NCBI GenBank assembly: GCA_018268775.1
Contig: JAFDVV010000050.1
Span: 1-60,596, forward strand
Direction of reading: 5' to 3'
Source of the DNA: Acidobacteriota bacterium
GTDB lineage: Bacteria; Acidobacteriota; Terriglobia; Terriglobales; Acidobacteriaceae
DNA length: 60,596 bases
The notes beneath the pieces were generated by a model that searched no databases, was not told the DNA's origin, and was given only the letters and a program-made list of their open reading frames with translations. Of the stretch, positions 25,772 through 33,729 are shown in pieces; positions within the stretch are counted from its first letter, which is position 1; the number at the start of each line of letters is the position of its first letter. A program made the position numbers and the translations under genes.

Positions 25772-27433
25772 ATGGCCATGGCGAACAGGCGTTCCGCGCT
25801 CTTCACGCTGGTTCTGCTGCTGATCGCCGTCGCTGTTGTTGGGGCGGTGTGGCTCAAGTGGCGCGGGCTTCGGGCCACGGAAACTCCATCGGCGATTGAG
25901 ACTGGCGTGGCGCGCAGCATTCGCAACTTCGCCATCCCCGGCAGCGAGCGCGATAGAAAGAACCCAGATGCGGGCGATCCATTGGCGACCGCGCAGGGGC
26001 GGCAGGATTTCCTCGCGCGGTGTGCCATCTGTCACGGTATCGACGCGCGCGGACGGACGCCTGTGGGGGCCAACCTCTATCCTCGCGTGCCGAACCTGCG
26101 CCTGGAGCCGACGCAAAACCTCACGGACGGCGAGCTGCACTACATCATCGAGAACGGCGTGCGGTTTACGGGCATGCCGGCGAACGCCAGCGCGCACCGC
26201 GAGTCCGCCGCCGAGAGCTGGAAGCTGGTCGCGTACATCCGCAGCGTCCGTTCACCCGGCGCGGACGAGAAGGCCGTCGAAGCGAAGACACTTGCCGCTG
26301 CGCACTACACCGGCTCGCAGTCGTGCCAGCGGTGCCACGCGGAGATCTACGAGCGCTGGAAGAAGACGCCGATGGCCAACGTGGTTCGCGACCCGCGCGA
26401 ACATCCCGACGCGATCATCCCCGACCTCAACACCAACACGGTGGCGAAGTTCACGCGCGACCAGGTGGCGCTGGTCTACGGCAGCATATGGAAGCAGCGC
26501 TACTTCACGCGCATCGGCGACGACTACTACCCGTTGCCCGCGCAGTGGGACGTCGGCAACAAGGTGTGGCGTCCGTATCACGTTCCCGACAGCGGCGGCG
26601 ACTGGTGGACGGCCTACTATCCTTCGGACAACATGCAGCGGCCCACCGGCCCCACATGCGATGGCTGCCACTCGGTCAACTACGACATCCACACGAAGCA
26701 GGTGACGGAGTGGAATGTGGGCTGCGAGCGCTGCCACGGACCGGGGAGCGAGCATGTGGCGCATCCCACGCGCGGCAACATCCTGAACCCCGCGCAGATG
26801 GACGACGTCGCGGCGAACGACACCTGCATTCAGTGCCACTCGCAGGGCCAGCCGCTTAACAAGCAGATCGAAAGCAAGGCCTACGACTGGCCGGTGGGTT
26901 ATAACGTTGGCGGCCGCTTGAAGGACTACTGGCGGCTCGAAGAGATCACGCTCGGCCAAACGACGTTCACGCACTTCGCCGACGGCACGGCGCACAAGAA
27001 CAGGATGCAGGGCAACGATTTTGTGCAGAGCCTGATGTACCGTCGCGGCGTCACCTGCTCCTCGTGCCACGACGCGCATGGCACGGGGAACTACGCGCAA
27101 CTGCGAGAGCCGGTCGACAAGCTGTGCCTGGGCTGCCACAGCCCCACATCGCCGAACGGGCCGCATACCGCGAGCCTCGAGGAGCACACGCACCACAAGG
27201 ACGGCAGCCCCGGCAGCCAGTGCGTTGCCTGCCACATGCCGAAGATCGCCAGCCAGGGCGTCCCCGGCGCGTTTGTGCGCTCGCACACCTTCAGGTTCAT
27301 CTCGCCGGCGATGACGGACAAGTACAAGATTCCGAACGCCTGCACCTCGTGCCACAAGGACAGATCGACGGAGTGGGCGACGAAGGAGCTCGCGAACTGG
27401 AGCGGGGTCTCGCCGTGGCGCGTCGAGCAGTAA
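25772..27433 (+). CDS. Nine-heme c-type cytochrome
   Basis: Membrane-anchored periplasmic electron carrier of 553 residues. One N-terminal transmembrane helix (LFTLVLLLIAVAVVGAVWL) precedes a class I cytochrome c module (CAICH, about residue 84, with GMPA as a candidate Met ligand) and a multiheme region from about residue 184 with eight more CxxCH sites: CQRCH, CDGCH, CERCH, CIQCH, CSSCH, CLGCH, CVACH and CTSCH. The C-terminal region resembles the octaheme cytochrome/DmsE-like group in spacing. Which reaction it serves is not shown. Its position with an MBL protein and, further on, a diheme cytochrome and PQQ dehydrogenase suggests respiratory electron transfer. Confidence 0.88.
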   Translation: MAMANRRSALFTLVLLLIAVAVVGAVWLKWRGLRATETPSAIETGVARSIRNFAIPGSERDRKNPDAGDPLATAQGRQDFLARCAICHGIDARGRTPVGANLYPRVPNLRLEPTQNLTDGELHYIIENGVRFTGMPANASAHRESAAESWKLVAYIRSVRSPGADEKAVEAKTLAAAHYTGSQSCQRCHAEIYERWKKTPMANVVRDPREHPDAIIPDLNTNTVAKFTRDQVALVYGSIWKQRYFTRIGDDYYPLPAQWDVGNKVWRPYHVPDSGGDWWTAYYPSDNMQRPTGPTCDGCHSVNYDIHTKQVTEWNVGCERCHGPGSEHVAHPTRGNILNPAQMDDVAANDTCIQCHSQGQPLNKQIESKAYDWPVGYNVGGRLKDYWRLEEITLGQTTFTHFADGTAHKNRMQGNDFVQSLMYRRGVTCSSCHDAHGTGNYAQLREPVDKLCLGCHSPTSPNGPHTASLEEHTHHKDGSPGSQCVACHMPKIASQGVPGAFVRSHTFRFISPAMTDKYKIPNACTSCHKDRSTEWATKELANWSGVSPWRVEQ

Positions 27434-27853
27434 ACGGCGCTGCGGTGGATGCCCTCGCGTTTGACCGGCACCTGATCGGATTCTCATGGAACAAGACATC
27501 CCGGTGTCATTCCGGCCGGCGCAGGACGGCTTCATCGTCCTGCGCCGTGGAGGATGCTTCATCCGCTTCTCTCGGTTGAGGCGCTTTCCAGATGACAGAG
27601 TTCGTCGTACACTTCCGCTCTATTCAGCGCTGGCAGAAAAGCAGGTCCCTCCACTGCGGCCCTTCGGGCCTTCGGTCGGGATGACGCGGGTTTTGGGCGA
27701 AGCGATGTACCCAGACAGTTTGTCAGAGATGTGCGCAGAGAAAGGAATTTGCCAGTGCCAACGATTGCAAGCTGAGGCTATACTTGTCAGACCAATTTCG
27801 GCAGGGCGGTTTTGGCCGGATTGTTTCCAGGTAAAAGGGGCTGAAAGAGCGGC
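27434..27853. other. Intergenic region with a family B repeat
   Basis: No gene seen. It splits the cytochrome run into two likely transcription units. The first part holds a B element; 27690-27840 probably contains the promoter of the diheme cytochrome gene. Confidence 0.55.
27506..27685. repeat. Family B repeat, enlarged loop
   Basis: Starts GTCATTCCGGCCGGCGCAGG and ends CTTCGGTCGGGATGAC; the arms are diverged and about 100 bp apart. Confidence 0.6.
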
Positions 27854-28714
27854 ATGTCGAGAACATCAGCGGTCCTGTTGTCAGCGGCCGGACTCCTCTG
27901 TCTTAGCGTTATCTCTTTTGGCCCGCACATGGCCCGGGTCTCGGCGCACATGCAGGAGCCCAACCTGCAACGCCCGCAGAACGCTCGCGGCAACGGTGCC
28001 GAGCGTTCGCACATCTTCCTCGGGCTTGGACGCATTCCCGATGAGGCGGCGGCAAAGCGCGGCGAGCCTCTCTTCAAGCAGAGCTGCGCCGTCTGTCACG
28101 GCGCGGATGCGCGCGGCGGCATCGGCCCCAATCTTCTGCGCTCGGTGCTGGTGCTGCACGACGACAAGAACGAAGAGGTCAGCCAGGTCATCAAGAACGG
28201 CCGTCCGCAGAGCGGCATGCCCGGGTTCCCCAACCTTACGGCGGAGGAGCGCAACGACATCGCCGAGTATGTCCAGCACCAGATCGAGCTGGCGGCGAAC
28301 CGCGGCCTCTACAAGTACTCCGGCACCATGTCGAGCGGCGACGCGGCGAAGGGCAAGGCGTTCTTCGCTGCCAACTGCGCGAGCTGCCACTCGACGACGG
28401 GCGACCTCGCGGGGATCGGCAACAAGTTCTCCGACCCCACGGCGATGCTGGCGCGCATCGCATGGCCGCGCGATCGCGGCCCGCGTCAGGCCACGGTGAC
28501 GACGCCCGACGGCAGGAAGCTCACCGGCACGCTCGCCCACTACGACGACTTCGAGACGACGCTCAAGAGCGCCGATGGAACGGCCTCGACGTGGCCGACG
28601 TCTGCGATCAAGGTCGAGATCGCCGACAAGCTCGAAGGCCATCGCGCCCTGCTGCCGAAGTACACCGACGACGACCTGCACAACCTCACACGGTATCTGC
28701 TGACAATCAAATGA
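27854..28714 (+). CDS. Diheme cytochrome c
   Basis: A 286-residue periplasmic cytochrome with a signal peptide (VLLSAAGLLCLSVISFG). Two cytochrome c modules are seen: CAVCHGADARGG (about residue 77) and CASCHSTTGDLAG (about 175). The first module has a candidate Met ligand in SGMPGFP; the second leads into a beta-rich domain (TVTTPDGRKLTGTLAHYDDFETTL) also found in Acidobacterial cytochromes. The ATG of the next gene overlaps its stop (ATGA), so translation is coupled to the PQQ dehydrogenase, for which it is the likely electron acceptor. Confidence 0.9.
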   Translation: MSRTSAVLLSAAGLLCLSVISFGPHMARVSAHMQEPNLQRPQNARGNGAERSHIFLGLGRIPDEAAAKRGEPLFKQSCAVCHGADARGGIGPNLLRSVLVLHDDKNEEVSQVIKNGRPQSGMPGFPNLTAEERNDIAEYVQHQIELAANRGLYKYSGTMSSGDAAKGKAFFAANCASCHSTTGDLAGIGNKFSDPTAMLARIAWPRDRGPRQATVTTPDGRKLTGTLAHYDDFETTLKSADGTASTWPTSAIKVEIADKLEGHRALLPKYTDDDLHNLTRYLLTIK

Positions 28715-30327
28715 AGCTCTCCACACTCGCACAACTCGCAGCGCTCGCCCTCTTCTCCGCGACAGGTTTGCAGGCGCAGGGCCTCGACCCCAGGGCGCTG
28801 TCGCTGTTCCACCAGCCCGCCGACGTGTGGCCCACCTACAACGGCGACTACTCCGGGCGGCGCTTCAGCGAGATCAGGCAGATCGACCAGTCGAACATCG
28901 GGCGGCTCACCGCGAAGTGGAAGTACAAGATCACCGGCATCCCTCCGCTGCGCGGCAGCGGCCCGCTGGTCATCAAGTCGACGCCGCTGATGGTGAACGG
29001 CACGCTCTACTTCACCATCCCCGACCACGTCTTTGCAGTGGACGCACGCACGGGCAAGGAGAAGTGGCGCTTCGACTTCGAGGACCACGGGGGGCACATC
29101 CTCGGCCAGCGCGGCGTTGGCATGTACGGCAAGTGGGTCTTCTTCCTCACGCCGGACGGCTGGTTTATCTCGCTCGATGCGGAGACCGGCAAGGAGCGCT
29201 GGCGCAAAAAAGTCGCCGACGAGAAGATGCAGTACTTCACCACGATGGCCGCCGTGATTGTGAAGAACCACGTCATCATCGGGGTGGGCGGCGATGCGAT
29301 GGACGTGCGCGGCTATCTGGAGTCGCGCGACCCGGAGACCGGCGAGATGCAGTGGCGCTGGTGGTCGGAGCCCCTGAAGATGGGCGATCCCGGCTCGGAG
29401 ACCTGGCCCAACCAGCAGGCAATGGACCACGGCGGCGGCATGACGTGGATGCCCGGAACCTACGATCCGGAGTTGAATCTTCTTTATTGGGGAACCGGCA
29501 ATACGAACCCGGTCTATGCAGGACAAGGGCGCAAAGGCGCGAACCTCTACACCGATTCCATCGTTGCGCTGAACCCCGACACGGGCAAGCTCGTCTGGTA
29601 CTTCCAGGCCTCGCCGCACGACACCCACGACTGGGACAACGTGGAGACGCCGGTGCTCTTCGACCTGGAGATCGATGGCAAACCGCGCAAATTGCTGGCG
29701 CAGGCCGCGCGCTGCGGCTACTTCTTCGTGCTCGACCGCACCAACGGCAAATACCTGGTCTCGAAGCCGTACACCAAGACGGCGAACTGGTCGAAGGGAA
29801 TCGACGAACGCGGCCAGCCGATCCCCGACCCCGGCAAGGAGCCGCACGTCGATGGCTCGATGGTCGATCTACCGGGCGGAGGCGGGACCAACTGGTGGGC
29901 TCCGAGCTACAGCCCGCTGACGAAGCTCTTCTATGTGAATGCGCAGGAGGGCTACAGCCTCGCCTATCTCTACGACACCTCGCGCGAGCCGCAGGGGTAT
30001 GGCGGCGGCAGCACAGGGTTCTTCGACCCGGCCTCGTCGCTGATCGCGCTCGACGTGACCACTGGCGACGTGAAGTGGAAGCACACGGCGAAGGGCGAAG
30101 GCGGCGGCATCGCGGGAGGCATCCTGACCACGGCCGGCAACCTGCTCTTCGTCGGAGATTCGGACAGGCTGGCGGCGTTCGACCCGGCCAACGGCAAGAT
30201 TCTCTGGTCGGAGAAGGTCGGCGGCCGCGTCAGCAACGGACCCTCAACGTGGACGCTGGACGGGAAGCAGAACATCATCGTGGGTGTTGGCGACACGCTG
30301 TACGCCATGACCCTCGACGGCAAGTAG
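28711..30327 (+). CDS. PQQ-dependent alcohol dehydrogenase family protein
   Basis: Periplasmic quinoprotein, 538 residues with signal peptide MKLSTLAQLAALALFSATGLQAQ. It is an eight-bladed propeller: repeated tryptophan-docking motifs such as FAVDARTGKEKWRF, ISLDAETGKERWR, VALNPDTGKLVWYF and IALDVTTGDVKWKH are visible. WPTYNGDYSGRRFSEI is the usual first blade and HDTHDWDNVETPVLFDL holds the active-site Asp region. The substrate (methanol, ethanol, a sugar or another alcohol) cannot be read off. Translationally coupled to the diheme cytochrome, which probably passes its electrons on. No pqq biosynthesis genes are in view. Confidence 0.92.
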   Translation: MKLSTLAQLAALALFSATGLQAQGLDPRALSLFHQPADVWPTYNGDYSGRRFSEIRQIDQSNIGRLTAKWKYKITGIPPLRGSGPLVIKSTPLMVNGTLYFTIPDHVFAVDARTGKEKWRFDFEDHGGHILGQRGVGMYGKWVFFLTPDGWFISLDAETGKERWRKKVADEKMQYFTTMAAVIVKNHVIIGVGGDAMDVRGYLESRDPETGEMQWRWWSEPLKMGDPGSETWPNQQAMDHGGGMTWMPGTYDPELNLLYWGTGNTNPVYAGQGRKGANLYTDSIVALNPDTGKLVWYFQASPHDTHDWDNVETPVLFDLEIDGKPRKLLAQAARCGYFFVLDRTNGKYLVSKPYTKTANWSKGIDERGQPIPDPGKEPHVDGSMVDLPGGGGTNWWAPSYSPLTKLFYVNAQEGYSLAYLYDTSREPQGYGGGSTGFFDPASSLIALDVTTGDVKWKHTAKGEGGGIAGGILTTAGNLLFVGDSDRLAAFDPANGKILWSEKVGGRVSNGPSTWTLDGKQNIIVGVGDTLYAMTLDGK

Positions 30328-30343
30328 TGTGTTGCCCTGCTTT

Positions 30344-30432
30344 GTCATTCCGTAACGAAGTGAAGGAATCTGCTTCAGCTTGTGCTTACGCGACGCAAAA
30401 CAGCAGATTCCTCCGTTTCACTACGGAATGAC
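30344..30432. repeat. Family B palindromic repeat
   Basis: Arms GTCATTCCGTAACGAAGTGA and CACTACGGAATGAC, inner GGAATCTGCT/AGCAGATTCC; sits right after the PQQ dehydrogenase stop. Confidence 0.9.
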
Positions 30433-30522
30433 AAACAAAGGTTCGCTGCGGAATAGCGAACAAAGAAGAGTAGGGTGCTTGGCGGTGAAGTCGAGTGCCG
30501 GTATCTCCCCCGTAGTGGCCGC

Positions 30523-30729
30523 CTAGGTCGCCTTGCGCTGGAAGCTGGTCTTCTTGGTGTTGGCGAACGAGTCCTTTACCTTTGTTGGCGCGGCGGAGGT
30601 CGCATGGCCCGGTTTGGTGCCGCCGTTTGCCTGGGCAGCGGCCTTTTCGCGCAATGCCTGTAGCTTTTGTGCCTTCCGGCCCAGCCCGCCGATCTTGATG
30701 CCGCCTGCTTTAGGAATGAAGTCGCTCAT
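30523..30729 (-). CDS. Small basic protein of unknown function
   Basis: A 68-residue, Lys- and Ala-rich protein (MSDFIPKAGGIKIGGLGRKAQ, then KLQALREKAAAQ) that I do not recognise. It has no signal peptide, membrane segment or known motif. Codon use is similar to its neighbours, and the frame ends just before the noncoding stretch with a B repeat. It follows the NHL lipoprotein gene at 20 bp in the same direction, so the two may be cotranscribed. A real gene seems likely but is not certain. Confidence 0.55.
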   Translation of the reverse strand: MSDFIPKAGGIKIGGLGRKAQKLQALREKAAAQANGGTKPGHATSAAPTKVKDSFANTKKTSFQRKAT

Positions 30730-30749
30730 GCAGCGATTTTCTCACAGCG

Positions 30750-32693
30750 TCAGGGCAGTCTGCCGTGATTGGCGGCCGAGAGCGGCGTCGCAACCGGCGT
30801 GGCAACACCCACAAACTCGGTGACGGAGTTGTACGTGAAGTTCGCCACCCAGAGGTTCCCCGAGGGGTCGATGGCGATGCCGCGCGGACCGCTCAGGCCG
30901 ATGTTGACTCCGCCGGCGGTGTAGCTGTCGGTGCCGAAGCCAGTCGTGGGCGAGAGCGCCGTGCCCGCGTTCGAGAACTGCGAGACGGAGTTGTTGTCGC
31001 GGTTGGCCACCCAGACGCGATTGCTTCCGTCGATGGCGATGCCGGCCGGGCCGCCGAGTCCACCGCCGGTGTAACCTCCCGCGGGCGAGACCATCGCGCC
31101 GTTGGGGTCGGCCTTGCCCAGGGTGTTGTTGCGGCTCGAAACGAACCAGACGTTGTCTGCCGAATCGATGGCCACGGGGGTAAGGTCGTTGCCGGTCGCC
31201 GCGGTCAGCGACTGCGTGAGCCGCGTTGAGGATGAGGGCAGCGTGAGGTGGTAGAGGGCACCGTTATGTCCCAGCGTCCATGCGCTTCCGTTGGAGGCGA
31301 CCGCGATCCCCGAGGTGTAGGCATCGGTCAGGAAGCTCGATACCTTCGACCCGGACGGGGCCAGCACGGTCGTATGGTCGGTTCCCGAGAGCCATAGGTT
31401 TCCCGAGGGGTCGAAGGCCGGAAAGAAACAGTTTGTGCCGCAGGCATAAGGAGTTTGCGTGACCGGCGAGCCGTTGTTGAGCAGCACCGAAACGCTGTTG
31501 GCTCCGGGTATGAAGTTGACGATCCAGGGGCTGTCCTGCGCGTCGATGGCCACGGCGAACGGCTGCTTCAGGCCGCCGTTGCGGGTGTCGAGGAGGATGT
31601 TCCCCGTGGGCGAGAACTTCAGCAGGTTGCCGTTGGCGTAGCCGGGAACCCAGACGTTGCCCTGAGAGTCGACCGCCGGGTAGTAGGGGCCGGGCATGTC
31701 GTCGGAGAAGAAGGTGATCGTCAGCGTCCAGTCGTTCGGCGCCGCCGCGAGGGTGGGCAGGTAGGGCGAGGCCGCGGCCGCGAGCTTGAAGAGCGTCGCC
31801 ACATTCAGGCCAGGGTTGTGCGCCATGTTCAGCACCGCCACCGCCGTATTCGCGGGCAAGGGGTCGTTCGTCGAAGGACGCGTCGCCGCAAAGAGCGTGT
31901 CGCAGGCGGAGCCGCTGCCCGTGGAGTTGATGCACGGCACCAGAAGATTCGCCAGGGCGTTGATCTTCGTCTGCGGAATGAAGCCGTTGCCCTGGTCGTT
32001 GTAGGCCTTCGCGGTCCCGGTTCCGAGGTCGACCAGGTTGTTGTAGGTGCTGAAAGCGTTGGCCAGTCCGGCCAGCGCGTTGGCCGAGTTGCCGGAGCCG
32101 ACGTGCGTCGGATCGGTCATGAACCCGGCCAGAGCGTAGGCCGTGGCGACAGTCGAGACCTCATTGATCACAAAGGCCGATATCTGCCCGGCGAAGCTGC
32201 CCGATGCCGGACAGGCACCGAAGATCGCGAGCATGCCGATGACCGGATTGACGACCACTCCGCTGAAACCCGGGTTGCCGTTCGAGGCGTAGACGTAGAC
32301 CTGCTGCCCTGGCGTGCATGAATACAGCCCGGTGAAGCTGAAGTTTCCGGAGCTGCTGCTGGTGACATACGCGCCGTCCTTGTCGATAGAGACGCCTGGC
32401 ATCCTCGGGTTTAACAGCGAGACGCTGGGCTGTCCCCACCCCGAGGTGTTGGCCGCAAAGAGATAGATGTGCGCCCCGGCGATCGCCTGCTTGCCTCCAA
32501 AGGAGGTTCCCTCAGTCGTAGAGACCGTAGTGAGGGTGCCGACGGTAGTGGATGAGCTGGGGTTCGTGACGGGCGTCGTCGTAGCTGGAGGGTTCGTCGC
32601 GGAGTTGGGGCGCGTAGGCGGCAAGCCGCATCCTGTCAATAAGATAGGCAGCGCAATCAGCAGACTTCGCCGGAGATGGGTCTGGAGAATCAA
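30750..32693 (-). CDS. Lipoprotein with NHL/beta-propeller repeats
   Basis: A 647-residue predicted lipoprotein. The signal LLIALPILLTGC ends in a lipobox Cys, followed by a Pro/Thr/Ser-rich linker. Residues ~60-330 form an unrecognised Ala-, Thr- and Ser-rich domain. The second half is a propeller built of repeated blades, such as GPYYPAVDSQGNVWVPGY, AVAIDAQDSPWIVNF, PVAIDSADNVWFVSS, GIAIDGSNRVWVANRDN and GIAIDPSGNLWVANFTYN, typical of NHL/Vgb-like domains. The start codon is TTG, chosen because it gives a normal lipoprotein signal length. Function unknown; likely surface or periplasmic binding. Confidence 0.8.
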   Translation of the reverse strand: MILQTHLRRSLLIALPILLTGCGLPPTRPNSATNPPATTTPVTNPSSSTTVGTLTTVSTTEGTSFGGKQAIAGAHIYLFAANTSGWGQPSVSLLNPRMPGVSIDKDGAYVTSSSSGNFSFTGLYSCTPGQQVYVYASNGNPGFSGVVVNPVIGMLAIFGACPASGSFAGQISAFVINEVSTVATAYALAGFMTDPTHVGSGNSANALAGLANAFSTYNNLVDLGTGTAKAYNDQGNGFIPQTKINALANLLVPCINSTGSGSACDTLFAATRPSTNDPLPANTAVAVLNMAHNPGLNVATLFKLAAAASPYLPTLAAAPNDWTLTITFFSDDMPGPYYPAVDSQGNVWVPGYANGNLLKFSPTGNILLDTRNGGLKQPFAVAIDAQDSPWIVNFIPGANSVSVLLNNGSPVTQTPYACGTNCFFPAFDPSGNLWLSGTDHTTVLAPSGSKVSSFLTDAYTSGIAVASNGSAWTLGHNGALYHLTLPSSSTRLTQSLTAATGNDLTPVAIDSADNVWFVSSRNNTLGKADPNGAMVSPAGGYTGGGLGGPAGIAIDGSNRVWVANRDNNSVSQFSNAGTALSPTTGFGTDSYTAGGVNIGLSGPRGIAIDPSGNLWVANFTYNSVTEFVGVATPVATPLSAANHGRLP

Positions 32694-32836
32694 AATGGGC
32701 CGTTTTGGTCTATCGCGCGTAAGTGCTTATAGAGATGTACTTACGCGGTGGATAGCAGGAAAAGAATACCGCAGGCTGTGCCGAAGCGAAATTGGCCTTT
32801 GGTGGTATGCGCCTGGCTCTACAGAGACCCCTGTTT

Positions 32837-32923
32837 GTCATTCCGTAACGCAGTGGAGGAATCTGCTTGATTTCATTCAGGTCTGGAGGAAAAGCAGATT
32901 CCTCCGCTCCGCTGCGGAATGAC
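32837..32923. repeat. Family B palindromic repeat
   Basis: Arms GTCATTCCGTAACGCAGTGG and CCGCTGCGGAATGAC with the inner GGAATCTGCT pair. Confidence 0.9.
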
Positions 32924-32967
32924 AACAAAAGATGAGCGGTCTTCAAGGCGGGTTCGAAATGTGAGTT

Positions 32968-32985
32968 GATTATTATCAAATAATC
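32968..32985. promoter_or_regulatory. Inverted repeat upstream of Hsp20, possible operator
   Basis: Perfect 7-bp arms GATTATT/AATAATC with a 4-bp spacer in an A/T-rich patch about 100 bp before the Hsp20 start. Regulator unknown; it might belong to a promoter. Confidence 0.35.
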
Positions 32986-33081
32986 ATGCAACGTTTCGCT
33001 CAATTATGCGTCATATAGATAGCTTGGATTGATGAGATCCCGGCGAGAGTTCCACAGATCAACACTGAAGGAGTGTTTCCG

Positions 33082-33594
33082 ATGACCATTACACGCTTTT
33101 CTCCCGCCCTGCGATTTGCCCCTGCCCGCCGTCCCTTTGGCGAGGCGACCCTGCAGGATCGCCTGAACTCGATCTTCGAGGATCTCGGCTGGGAGCCGGA
33201 GGTGCCTGAGGCGAAGAAAAACAGCTTCGTCCCGGCGGTCGATGTCTACGAAGATGCACAGAAGGTGACGGTCAAGCTGGAGGTCCCCGGCATCCGGCAG
33301 GAAGATCTGGATGTGCGTCTTGAAAATCACACGCTGACGGTGAAGGGCGAGCGCAAGTTCGAGAACGAGGACAAGAAGCAGAACTTCCACCGTATCGAGC
33401 GCAGCTACGGCAGCTTTGTGCGGACGTTCACGGTGCCGCAGACGGTTGATACAGAATCGATCAAGGCGAACTACGATGCTGGCGTGCTGACGATCACGCT
33501 TGGCAAAAAGCCTGAGGCGAAGCCGAAGCAAGTGGCGATCGAAGCGGGTCCCGCTGCCGAGGCTGCTCCGGCTCCCGGAGTTCCACTCCACTAA
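33082..33594 (+). CDS. Hsp20/alpha-crystallin family small heat-shock protein
   Basis: ATP-independent holdase chaperone of 170 residues. The alpha-crystallin domain spans about residues 45-140, from FVPAVDVYEDAQKVTVKLEVPG through TLTVKGERKFENEDKKQ and FHRIERSYGSFVRTFTVP to the GVLTITLGK motif. The N-terminal arm is short and the C-terminal tail is Ala/Pro-rich (GPAAEAAPAPGVPLH) with no clear IxI motif. The ATG at 33082 follows GAAGGAG at suitable spacing. A strong terminator lies downstream, so the gene is monocistronic; heat induction is expected from the family. Confidence 0.95.
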   Translation: MTITRFSPALRFAPARRPFGEATLQDRLNSIFEDLGWEPEVPEAKKNSFVPAVDVYEDAQKVTVKLEVPGIRQEDLDVRLENHTLTVKGERKFENEDKKQNFHRIERSYGSFVRTFTVPQTVDTESIKANYDAGVLTITLGKKPEAKPKQVAIEAGPAAEAAPAPGVPLH

Positions 33595-33640
33595 CGCACC
33601 AAGGGGCTTGCAGCTCTGGCCGTACGGATGCCGCAATGGG

Positions 33641-33675
33641 GCGGGAGACGAAACTGTCTCCCGCGTTTGTGTTGC
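33641..33675 (+). terminator. Terminator after hsp20
   Basis: Perfect 9-bp stem GCGGGAGAC/GTCTCCCGC with a 6-nt loop, followed by GTTTGTGTT. Confidence 0.85.
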
Positions 33676-33729
33676 GTCATCCTTCCTGCCTGACTCTGGA
33701 CATCTGAACGAGAGACAGCGTCCGGCGAT

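Larger units (their letters stand above)
32694..33081. other. Intergenic region upstream of the divergent lipoprotein and Hsp20 genes
   Basis: No gene. It holds a B element and, near its right end, an A/T-rich inverted repeat and the leader of the Hsp20 gene. Confidence 0.6.
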
